Positions 9,501 through 15,504 of a stretch of 17,038 bases of DNA are shown piece after piece (the stretch's first letter is position 1; each line of letters starts with the position of its first letter). The stretch lies in NCBI GenBank assembly GCA_035630195.1, contig DASQLD010000525.1, positions 1 through 17,038 on the forward strand. Reading direction: 5' to 3'. This DNA comes from DASQDN01 sp035630195 (GTDB taxonomy: Bacteria > Acidobacteriota > Terriglobia > Bryobacterales > Bryobacteraceae). A model generated the notes under the pieces. It did not search any database. It was not told where the DNA came from and saw nothing but the letters and a program-made list of their open reading frames with translations. The position numbers were made by a program, and so were the translations under genes.

Positions 9501-10542
9501 TCTGTGCATACGCAAGCAAATCTTGCAAGAATCGGTACCACGTCACTACTCCTGCCCGAGCACTCAGCCCAGCCCCCGCAAACAGAACGCACTCGCCATT
9601 AAGGCAGCTTTGAATCAGATCTGCCGGAACCCGTGGCGCCGAAGACGCGGGCGCTGCCTGGGGAGTCGCGGCAAGTGATTCGGCCTGAGGAGCCGCAGCC
9701 TGCTGAGAAACGAACGTCGGCAAGGGCTGAGCGCGTCCATTCGGTGGAATACGCTTGTCAACCAAATGGCGCAACAATAGTTCTTCACCTTGCCCATTGA
9801 ACTCAGGGCATTGAATGACCCGGACCATCAGTTTCGAAAGTGGTACGACGTCGAATTTTTCGCCCACGGGAATCACCGCGTACCATTCCGTTTTCGAAGC
9901 CGTTACCACTCGCATCCCATTGGCGACATCAACCAGCACCTTACTGGAACCCTGACCTACAAAAAGCAAGGCCGTTTCTCCCACGGCTCTCCTTACGGAT
10001 TCAATGGGTCCCCGATGTCTACCGGCATCCTTCTGCCGAATCAAGAGACTGGATCGATCGTCTATAGTCCCAGACATCTTCCAGATCCATGGCCGGGTCG
10101 CATCGCCTGGTAGCTCGCCCACAAACCGATGTCTGAAGGGGGCGCCGGCCCGCTCGAAAGCTTCTTCGATGGCGTTATCCACATTCATCGTGATAACGCC
10201 TTCTGTGAGATACGGGAGGATCATGACTGGTCCTCGCAACGTATTTGGATCCGAATACTGATGACCGTAGTTTTCTTCTAACGCGTCGTACAGAAACATC
10301 TCGCCTGCAGCAGCGATGATCTCTTCTGGCGTCGGATTCTTGGACTGTATACCCACGCTCTGCCCAAGCTTTGTGAGCAACTCCGACCAAACTGGATAAC
10401 CGGCCCGCACGGAAAGCCTCGAACCCGCCACCACCGTCACACCCGAACTATTCAACCGCTCCACCAAATACCGAAGCGAAACCCGGTTCCCCGGAATCGC
10501 ATAAAGTTCATCCAAAAACTCCTGAGGAACGGATTGACTCAT
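6571..10542 (-). CDS. Multidomain SIR2-SIR2-ABC ATPase with inserted WD40 propeller (PtuA-like)
   Basis: A 1323-residue cytoplasmic protein, probably the sensor/ATPase of a Septu-like defence system. Domain order: degenerate SIR2-like domain (about 30-265); Ala/Pro/Gln-rich linker (266-306); second SIR2-like domain (308-575) with FAGAGLS (321-327), TTNYD (418-422) and FFMGLSLEGIQDFL (501-514); ATPase N-lobe from 592 with Walker A GDNGVGKST (621-629); seven WD40 blades (774-1055); ATPase C-lobe with signature LSQGMTS (1107-1113), Walker B LVLIDEL (1144-1150) and H-loop NTHSP (His1180); helical tail containing RADQILTGELFDLSTT (1216-1231), a pattern seen in ATPases paired with PtuB. The catalytic SIR2 His is Ser157 in the first domain and Tyr461 in the second. 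Start chosen at 10542: another 148 codons are open upstream, but they lie antisense to the gene at 10670 and look like a shadow. No ribosome-binding site precedes this ATG. The stop overlaps the HNH gene start. ATPase motifs look intact. Confidence 0.88.
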   Translation of the reverse strand: MSQSVPQEFLDELYAIPGNRVSLRYLVERLNSSGVTVVAGSRLSVRAGYPVWSELLTKLGQSVGIQSKNPTPEEIIAAAGEMFLYDALEENYGHQYSDPNTLRGPVMILPYLTEGVITMNVDNAIEEAFERAGAPFRHRFVGELPGDATRPWIWKMSGTIDDRSSLLIRQKDAGRHRGPIESVRRAVGETALLFVGQGSSKVLVDVANGMRVVTASKTEWYAVIPVGEKFDVVPLSKLMVRVIQCPEFNGQGEELLLRHLVDKRIPPNGRAQPLPTFVSQQAAAPQAESLAATPQAAPASSAPRVPADLIQSCLNGECVLFAGAGLSARAGVVTWYRFLQDLLAYAQRHQVLDADYASSMNAALQEGERDAVADGLAQAFGDQRNLLHEFLRESFPVGTAVAAAHEALGRVPFSAVVTTNYDSLLEQAFPAYAESGLYTPKDAEALLNALAQKRSFVLKLYGIVDRPDTLLFAPVEYREAVSSNVSFAKFMEGFFFSKNFFFMGLSLEGIQDFLSGFVFRGTSPRKHFALVAVSGSAWKAKAEFLQRRYNVQVIPFPVSDLFAEVDEFVRALAHAARPQAVEASPPQESPGIRRVILEDIGSFERLELDFSRASKWKILLGDNGVGKSTILKAIAVAILGSDARSYAARLVRAGKTRGRVTLITEQNPSGYVTDIHVKDMSSEADVVSIPSRPMEAEGWLALGFSPLRVVTWASPSGPQTIVQKGRPSADDLIPLISGEADPRMDRLKQWIVNLDASAKASQSTAYVEDLAFKGHEKKINSIAFDPTGNFLVSGSDDNAAKLWDTTNGAVIRTLRGHDGPVTSVAFSANGLIASGSEDKTICLWEVESGKPRFKVNVHAQEVRSLALSADARVLVSASIEAGVIVMDTRDGRVLRRYLEGQRVVAINSSGTIIATGVRGGHIALWSLRDAPMQEFGYVGSVNALAFSADGSVLAAGSDDGTIHLYNVGGGQGARILRGGHQEAIHSIAFQPGGRMLASVSLDSLRMWDITTRDQPYLLREATGGTAIAFKPDGSAFATGHQEPATIKLWKSRPSQEGPRPVETIRKFFGLVGTLTDRDDLDFIRVTEDFRIIVRTADVATGVPMEVLSQGMTSLLGWVGVLCQRLKETLQTTTDDPLPTHSFALVLIDELDAHMHPRWQQALVHRLKQAFPNVQFIANTHSPLIVSGLEKDEVSRFAIADGKIGLVDFEADMTLGRADQILTGELFDLSTTLDLTTQETMAEYEALLGKSQRTVEEQLRFAELGKQLEERIPPSPSKPLERRARELLETLQSLDLKSIDEDARGKVEERMARLAKTLGGANGQ
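7378..8223 (-). repeat. Seven WD40 blades inside the ATPase gene
   Basis: This region encodes seven consecutive WD40 units at protein residues of about 774-815, 816-855, 856-898, 899-936, 937-977, 978-1019 and 1020-1055. Units 1 and 2 are canonical: GH near the start, SIAFDPTG or SVAFSANG in the middle, and AAKLWD or ICLWEV at the end. Units 3, 4 and 7 are more divergent; their endings include VIVMDT, IALWSL and IKLWK. Seven units is the number needed to close a beta-propeller. The units are diverged from one another at DNA level, so this is an old propeller and not a recent amplification. It sits between Walker A and the ABC signature. Confidence 0.88.
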
Positions 10543-10551
10543 CAGATGCAC

Positions 10552-10581
10552 ATCATAGCGAAACACGTCCACAGCTCTCAA
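10552..10581 (-). promoter_or_regulatory. Candidate sigma70-type promoter of the SIR2-ATPase/HNH operon
   Basis: On the minus strand, TTGAGA (10576-10581) and TATGAT (10552-10557) are separated by 18 bases and each differs from consensus at one position or so. Only 9 bases separate the -10 box from the start codon at 10540-10542. Transcription would then begin about 3 bases before the ATG, giving a nearly leaderless message. This agrees with the absence of a ribosome-binding site. Predicted by eye only. Confidence 0.35.
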
Positions 10582-10599
10582 AAATTTATTTCTATGTAT

Positions 10600-10628
10600 T
10601 TGCAACAAAACTCTGAAAATCCTACCAA
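10600..10628 (+). promoter_or_regulatory. Candidate promoter of the small hypothetical gene
   Basis: TTGCAA (10600-10605), a 17-base spacer and TACCAA (10623-10628) make a moderate sigma70-like match. It would give a leader of about 35 bases before the ATG at 10670. The surrounding 127-bp divergent intergenic region is A/T-rich compared with its surroundings, as expected for promoters. The -10 box is weak. Confidence 0.25.
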
Positions 10629-10659
10629 AATCAAAAAACTCGCGTGCCAAGCTGAAAAC

Positions 10660-10665
10660 AGGAGA
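10660..10665 (+). promoter_or_regulatory. Ribosome-binding site of the small hypothetical gene
   Basis: AGGAGA lies 4 bases before the ATG at 10670. It is the strongest Shine-Dalgarno sequence I noticed in the window and fixes this start. It contrasts with the divergent ATPase gene, which has none. Confidence 0.75.
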
Positions 10666-10669
10666 TACC

Positions 10670-11281
10670 ATGTCCAGCAAAGCAGCCGCAGCGAGAATCA
10701 ACGGAGCCAAATCGAACGGACCGGTCACCATCGAAGGCAAGGCCATTTCTTCCAAAAACGCCACCCGCCACGGCCTCACCAGCAGCCGAGTCGTCCTCCC
10801 GCACGAATCGCAGGAGGCATACGACAACCTGGAAGCCTCATTGGCAAACCGCTTCAAGCCTGGCGACGAGCTCGAACAGGAATTAGTGCAGGAAATGGCC
10901 GCTGCCCGCTGGCGTCTCCGCCGCATCGAAGCCATGGAAGCCGCCCTCTTCAAAAAGGCAATCAAACAACACGAGGAAGCCGGCACCCCCGACGCCCACG
11001 ACGCAGCCTATGTCGAGGTAGCCGAGTCGAAGTCCTACCGGATGCTCGTCCGCCACGCTGCCCAACTCCGCCGGGCCTTTGAGAAGGCTTGGAAAGAGAT
11101 TCAGCTCATTCAGGCAGACCGCAAAATCGACGAAGAAGAGGAATTACAAAACGAACCCAACATGGACGACATAAGGCGCCAGCTCGAAGCGGTAATGACC
11201 ATGCCGCCGCCGGGAAGCTTAGTTATAAACGCTCAGCCCCGGGCCGACCGTTCTCCACAACAAAACTGGCTCGAGTCTTAA
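10670..11281 (+). CDS. Hypothetical protein with NGAKSNGP/NATRHGL N-terminus
   Basis: A 203-residue protein of no assigned function. The first 40 residues carry the pattern ARINGAKSNGPVTIEGKA, then SSKNATRHGLTS. I associate this motif with abundant hypothetical proteins in acidobacterial genomes, from memory and not from a search. The motif is basic and Gly/Asn/Ser-rich, with no enzyme signature. Residues of about 45-170 are charged and predicted helical: EAYDNLEASLANRF, a stretch of AARWRLRRIEAMEAALF, and AAQLRRAFEKAWKEI. This resembles a coiled-coil region. An acidic EEEELQNEPN segment follows. No signal peptide or membrane segment is seen. The start is supported by AGGAGA and by the motif beginning at once. 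Its last 59 bases overlap the end of the convergent PhoD-like gene. It is divergent from the defence operon; no link between them can be shown. Real gene likely; function unknown. Confidence 0.8.
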   Translation: MSSKAAAARINGAKSNGPVTIEGKAISSKNATRHGLTSSRVVLPHESQEAYDNLEASLANRFKPGDELEQELVQEMAAARWRLRRIEAMEAALFKKAIKQHEEAGTPDAHDAAYVEVAESKSYRMLVRHAAQLRRAFEKAWKEIQLIQADRKIDEEEELQNEPNMDDIRRQLEAVMTMPPPGSLVINAQPRADRSPQQNWLES

Positions 11282-12764
11282 TGCCGCCGCCCGGCTTCTC
11301 GACGAACGCCATCACGCGGTAGTCTGTCTGCCACCGCTCCGGCGTCACCGAGCACTTCACATAGCCTCGTTGGTTGTTGTACAACCGCACATGCGGATTG
11401 TCCGGTAGATAGGCCTCCACCAAAGGCTGCGTGTCTGCGCCATCGCCCCCTGAGGTTATCGAAGTTCCAACGAACTCCGTCCCGATCGTCGCCGACTTCG
11501 GATCGGAAAAGTCGATCTTCAAGTCGGCCACCCAGTTCGAGTGAATGTCGCCCGTAAGCACTACCGGGTTCGAGGGCTTGCGTTCGTGCAGATATTTCAA
11601 TACACGGTTGCGTCCTGCTTCATAGCCGTTCCACTGGTCCATCGCAAACATCTGGTCGGCTCCAGGTTTGCGGTCCACCTTGGCCATCATCACCTGCTGC
11701 GCAATAATGTTCCATCGCGTATTCGATTTACCCAGGCCATCGAGGAACCAGCGTTCCTGTTCTTTGCCGAGGATGGTAGCCGTATCCGCCAGCGCTTCCG
11801 GACACTGTGGTTTGTTCCCGTCGCCGCACGGCTGGTCTGTTCGGTATTGCCGCGTGTCCAGCACGGAAAACTCAGCCAGATCGCCGAATCTCAGTCTTCG
11901 GTACAACTGCATCGAAGATCCCTTCGGCAGCGAAGAACGGCGCAGCGGCATATGTTCGTAATAAGCCTGATAGGCGTTAGCGCGGCGTTCCAGAAAGGCG
12001 TCACGCGGGGCCCCGTCCTCGGACATGTCGGCCGCATAGTTGTTCTCGAGCTCGTGATCGTCCCAGGTCACGATCCACGGATACAACTGATGCGCCTTCT
12101 GAAGATCGGGATCGGTCTTATACAACGCGTGCCTGTTCCGGTAATCGCTCAACGATGTTGGCTCCGGCGAGTTGTGATACCGCGGACGCCCCGGTCGTGC
12201 TGCGCCTTCGTACGTGTAATCCCCAAGATGAACAATGAGTTGGATATCTTCTTCCACAATGTGTTTGTAGGCGGTGAAGAATCCGGCTTCATAGTGCTGG
12301 CAGGAGGCAAACGCGAAAGAAAGCTTGTCAACCGGTTTCTTAGGATCAGGGGCCGTGCGCGTCCGTCCAATCGGACTCTCATACGAGCCCGCCTTGAAAC
12401 GATACCAATACCAACGGTCCGGGTCGAGCCCGCGTACTTCCGCATGCACCGAGTGCCCCAGATTCGGCGCCGCCACCGCCTGGCCCTTCTTGACGACCTT
12501 CTCCATCCGCTCGTCACTCGCCACTTCCCACGCGACGTCGACACGCTGCGAAGGCATACCGCCGCCATTCAGCGGATCGGGAGCCAGACGAGTCCAAAGC
12601 ACCACGCCATCGTCCGTAGGGTCGCCCGAAGCGATCCCCAACGTAAACGGATTTGAAACAATGCTCGCCTGTCCAAAAGCAAAGAAGGGAGAAGCAAACG
12701 TGAGGGAAAGATACTGGCTCGTTCTGGCCAGGAAGACTCGCCTGGTAAGTTCTTCGTTGGGCAT
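11223..12764 (-). CDS. phoD: PhoD-like phosphodiesterase/alkaline phosphatase, Tat-exported
   Basis: A 513-residue exported metallophosphoesterase that releases phosphate from phosphomono- or diesters, relevant to phosphate scavenging. Start at 12764 (MPNEELTRRVFLA): it puts a Tat-type signal at the very N-terminus, with RRVFL at residues 8-12 followed by a hydrophobic stretch ending near FGQA (residue 33). A longer frame to 12848 would overlap the upstream gene. An N-terminal Fn3-like PhoD_N domain (about 38-140, starting FTLGIASGDPT) precedes the catalytic domain. Metal-site motifs: FASCQHYEAGF (C155), HLGDYTYE (D182, Y185), TWDDHELENN (D235, D236, H237) and LTGDIHSNW (D406, H408). All are intact. 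It lies 28 bases downstream of the DAHP synthase stop, so co-transcription is possible, though the functions are unrelated. The ribosome-binding site is weak. Confidence 0.92.
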   Translation of the reverse strand: MPNEELTRRVFLARTSQYLSLTFASPFFAFGQASIVSNPFTLGIASGDPTDDGVVLWTRLAPDPLNGGGMPSQRVDVAWEVASDERMEKVVKKGQAVAAPNLGHSVHAEVRGLDPDRWYWYRFKAGSYESPIGRTRTAPDPKKPVDKLSFAFASCQHYEAGFFTAYKHIVEEDIQLIVHLGDYTYEGAARPGRPRYHNSPEPTSLSDYRNRHALYKTDPDLQKAHQLYPWIVTWDDHELENNYAADMSEDGAPRDAFLERRANAYQAYYEHMPLRRSSLPKGSSMQLYRRLRFGDLAEFSVLDTRQYRTDQPCGDGNKPQCPEALADTATILGKEQERWFLDGLGKSNTRWNIIAQQVMMAKVDRKPGADQMFAMDQWNGYEAGRNRVLKYLHERKPSNPVVLTGDIHSNWVADLKIDFSDPKSATIGTEFVGTSITSGGDGADTQPLVEAYLPDNPHVRLYNNQRGYVKCSVTPERWQTDYRVMAFVEKPGGGIKTRASFVVENGRPGAERL

Positions 12765-12792
12765 TAACCCATACGATACCGCGAGTGGACTT

Positions 12793-14148
12793 CTAGACTG
12801 ATCGTAATCGATGTGCAATGAGCATCGCGACCTCGAGCGCCTGCTCATAGTTCAATCGCGGATCGACATCCGACTTGTACGCCCGCGCCAGATCTTGCTC
12901 CGTGATCCCGGAGGCGCCGCCGATGCATTCGGTCACATCATCGCCCGACAACTCCAGATGAACACCGCCCAGATAAGTACCCTCCGAGGCATGAACATCG
13001 AACGACGACTCGAGCTCGCTCAGAATATCTCCGAAGTGCCGCGTCTTGATGCCGGTGCTCGTGGTCTTCGTGTTGCCATGCATCGGATCGCAGCACCAAA
13101 GGACCTGACGCCCAGAACCCTTCACAGCGCGAATCAGCTTCGGTAGCCGCTCCTGAATCTTCTCGGCGCCGAACCGGTGAATCAACGTGACGCGACCCGG
13201 TTCCCAATCCGGGTCGAGGATGTCTAGCACGCGAAGACACGACTCTGGTTCGGCGACTTTCATCCCAATCGGATTAGCCAATCCCCGAAAGAACTCGACG
13301 TGAGCCCCATCCGGCGACGTCGTCCGGGCGCCGATCCATGGGAAGTGTGTCGACAAGTTATACCAGCGGTCGTTTTCCTGCCGTGTAATGGCTTCTTCGT
13401 ATGGCAGGTGCAGTCCTTCATGGCTGGTGAACAGATCGACGCGCTGCATTGCCTCCGCATGCACACCCAGCACGTTCTCCATAAACCGCAGCGCGTGGGA
13501 CACGCTGTCGAGAATCTGCGAATACTCGGTCGCAAGCTCAGCCTTCTGAATGAAGCCAATGTTCCAGTTCTCGGGATGATGAAGATCCGCCAGACCGCCG
13601 CGAACCAGTGCCCGTGTATAGTTCAAAGTCAGCGCGGCGCGTTCATAAGCGCGCAGCATCAACTCTGGATCGGGGATGCGCGAGCTTTCGTCGAAGGCCT
13701 TGCGGTTCACCAGATCGCCGCGGTACGCAGGGAGCGTAGCGCCGTCCCGCGTCTCGTTGTCTGACGATCTCGGCTTGGCGTATTGGCCGGCAAATCGGCC
13801 CACCCGGATCACCGGCTTCTCTGAGCCATGAACCAGAACCAGGCTCATCTGCAGCAGGATCTTGATGCGATTGACCACCGCCGCGCCGGTACAATCAACG
13901 AAGCTTTCGGCGCAATCGCCGCCCTGCAGCAGAAATCGGCGACCCGCGGCCGCTTCCGCAAGCTGCCCTTTAAGCGCTTCGATCTCCCATGACGTCACTA
14001 GGGGAGGCAGCTCTCCCAGCGCGCGCAATGCAATTTGCAGTTTCTCGTCGGACGGATAGTTTGGTTGTTGTGCTGCGGGCTTCGATCTCCAGGAGCTTGG
14101 GGACCAGTCCCCCGCGCTCTTAGAGAGACTTGCGGCTGGATTGAGCAT
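12793..14148 (-). CDS. Class II 3-deoxy-7-phosphoheptulonate (DAHP) synthase
   Basis: This enzyme condenses phosphoenolpyruvate with erythrose-4-phosphate, the first committed step of the shikimate pathway to aromatic amino acids. At 451 residues it has the size of plant and mycobacterial class II enzymes. Metal ligands are visible: C79 in GGDCAE, H357 in DPMHGNT, E399 in HLELSGDDVTEC and D429 in DVDPRLNYEQA. Spacing between the last three matches the mycobacterial enzyme. The phosphate-binding segment RVGRFAGQYAKPRS (115-128) and the SHEGLHLPYE loop (242-251) are also present. The N-terminus (residues 1-18) precedes a typical W-R-xxPAxQQPxY start. ATG at 14146-14148 has no clear ribosome-binding site. 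It is divergent from the amidohydrolase gene with only 18 bases between start codons. It may share a transcript with the PhoD-like gene downstream. Confidence 0.95.
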   Translation of the reverse strand: MLNPAASLSKSAGDWSPSSWRSKPAAQQPNYPSDEKLQIALRALGELPPLVTSWEIEALKGQLAEAAAGRRFLLQGGDCAESFVDCTGAAVVNRIKILLQMSLVLVHGSEKPVIRVGRFAGQYAKPRSSDNETRDGATLPAYRGDLVNRKAFDESSRIPDPELMLRAYERAALTLNYTRALVRGGLADLHHPENWNIGFIQKAELATEYSQILDSVSHALRFMENVLGVHAEAMQRVDLFTSHEGLHLPYEEAITRQENDRWYNLSTHFPWIGARTTSPDGAHVEFFRGLANPIGMKVAEPESCLRVLDILDPDWEPGRVTLIHRFGAEKIQERLPKLIRAVKGSGRQVLWCCDPMHGNTKTTSTGIKTRHFGDILSELESSFDVHASEGTYLGGVHLELSGDDVTECIGGASGITEQDLARAYKSDVDPRLNYEQALEVAMLIAHRLRSV

Positions 14149-14166
14149 GCGTGAGGGCTAATAACC

Positions 14167-15504
14167 ATGCTAACAAGCGCGAGCGGCTATCCTGTCGTTG
14201 TGAGGGTTTTCGCTTTACTTATCTGTTGTCTTCCTGTCTTCTCTTCGTCCGTCACAATTCGCAATGTAAATGTTGTCGATGTGGAAACCGGCGATGTCCG
14301 CAAAGGCGTAAATGTCGTCATCGATCGTGGCTACATCACTTCGGTGGGGGTCGCGCCTAAACCGAAATCCTCCATCGATGGCAAAGGCAGATATCTCATT
14401 CCCGGCCTGTGGGACATGCACGTCCACCTCTGGCCGCAAAAAGCGCTCCTTGGGTCCTACGTCGCCAGTGGTGTCCTCGGCGTTCGCGACATGGGCTCGA
14501 ACTTCGCCCGTACGAAGGAATGGCGCGAGAGTGTAGAAGCCGCGCGCAAGATCGGCCCGCGAATATATACCTCGGGTACGCCTGTAGATGGCCCCGGTTT
14601 GGAGGTCGCGACCATGGAAGTTGTCCGCGCCGGATCTCCGGATGCGGCTCGACGAGCGGTCGATGCGATCGACCGCCAGGGCGTCGACTTCGTTAACATA
14701 CTGTCGGCGCTTTCACGCGACAGCTATTACGCGCTAGCGCAAAGGGCGAGAGTGATCCGAGCTGTCTTTGCCGGGCATGTGCCCGACGCGGTGACCGTCT
14801 CCCAGGCCCTCGACGCCCGCCAGAAGAGCATGGAGCATCTGCTCGGCATAGCGTTCGCCTGCTCCTCGGAGGAAGCTGAACTGCGAGAAGCTCGCCTGTT
14901 AGCGATCGATGCCAAGGACGAAGCGGCGTTATCCCAAATCAGGTTGCGCAGCTACAATACCTTCAGCGAAGCGAAAGCAACGGACCTCTTCAAGCGAATG
15001 GCCCGCTTTGATGTCTGGCAGACACCGACGCTGACGGTACGCAAGCAGGCCGAAGCCGAGTATGAGTTCAATCAGCGCGTGGTCAAGCTGATGCAGAGCT
15101 ATGGCGTCGGACTTCTCGCTGGGACCGATTCCGGTGAGCCGCACGTCGCGCCGGGCTCTTCGCTGCACAAGGAGTTGGAGGCATTCGTCAAGGCAGGGCT
15201 CACTCCCGCTCAAGCGCTGCGGACCGCCACAATCAATCCGGCCCGTTACTTTGGTAGCGAGGTGCGGGCCGGGTCGATCGCCCCGGGCAAGCGTGCCGAC
15301 CTCGTGTTACTCGACGCCAACCCGCTCGACGACATTCGCAACACGCGCCGGATTGCGAGTGTCATTGTCCGCGGCCGTCTCCTCGACGGCAAAGAGCTCA
15401 AGCGCGTCTCGAAGGAGACCGAAGCAACTTGGCGTGGCGATACGCCCTTCACGGAAGTGCTGCCAAAACCGCCACGGCAGCGCCGAAAGCCCCGCAAACG
15501 ATGA
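14167..15504 (+). CDS. Exported amidohydrolase, imidazolonepropionase-like family
   Basis: A metal-dependent hydrolase of the amidohydrolase superfamily, 445 residues. A hydrophobic N-terminal segment (VFALLICCLPVFSSS, residues 14-28) suggests export. The first strand metal motif is DMHVH (H85, H87). Further ligands fit H204 (FAGHVPD), H224 (SMEHLLG) and D321 (LAGTDSGEPH). The C-terminal composite domain (GSIAPGKRADLVLLDANPL) is typical. The position where relatives normally carry a carboxylated Lys (DFIK) reads DFVNIL, with Asn177. The protein therefore may bind one metal or use another ligand. Start uncertain: ATG at 14167 gives an 11-residue lead before GTG at 14200, and the GTG would place the signal peptide directly at the N-terminus and leave more room for divergent promoters. 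The C-terminus is basic (PPRQRRKPRKR). Its stop overlaps the next gene's ATG. Substrate unknown. Confidence 0.87.
   Translation: MLTSASGYPVVVRVFALLICCLPVFSSSVTIRNVNVVDVETGDVRKGVNVVIDRGYITSVGVAPKPKSSIDGKGRYLIPGLWDMHVHLWPQKALLGSYVASGVLGVRDMGSNFARTKEWRESVEAARKIGPRIYTSGTPVDGPGLEVATMEVVRAGSPDAARRAVDAIDRQGVDFVNILSALSRDSYYALAQRARVIRAVFAGHVPDAVTVSQALDARQKSMEHLLGIAFACSSEEAELREARLLAIDAKDEAALSQIRLRSYNTFSEAKATDLFKRMARFDVWQTPTLTVRKQAEAEYEFNQRVVKLMQSYGVGLLAGTDSGEPHVAPGSSLHKELEAFVKAGLTPAQALRTATINPARYFGSEVRAGSIAPGKRADLVLLDANPLDDIRNTRRIASVIVRGRLLDGKELKRVSKETEATWRGDTPFTEVLPKPPRQRRKPRKR

Noticed and set aside
5600..10542. Retron or reverse-transcriptase system (some retrons also use an ATPase plus HNH pair)
   Set aside because: There is no reverse transcriptase gene and no msr/msd-like structured RNA around the operon.
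10543..10986. In-frame upstream extension of the SIR2-ATPase protein by 148 residues
   Set aside because: It runs antisense to the small gene at 10670, is low-complexity (Arg/Ser/Ala-rich) and has no domain character. A promoter-like sequence sits just before the ATG at 10542, and the protein begins sensibly there.
11541..12656. Long plus-strand open frame of 371 codons opposite the PhoD-like gene
   Set aside because: The minus strand carries intact PhoD metal motifs in this region. The plus frame has no recognisable domain and is a codon-bias shadow.
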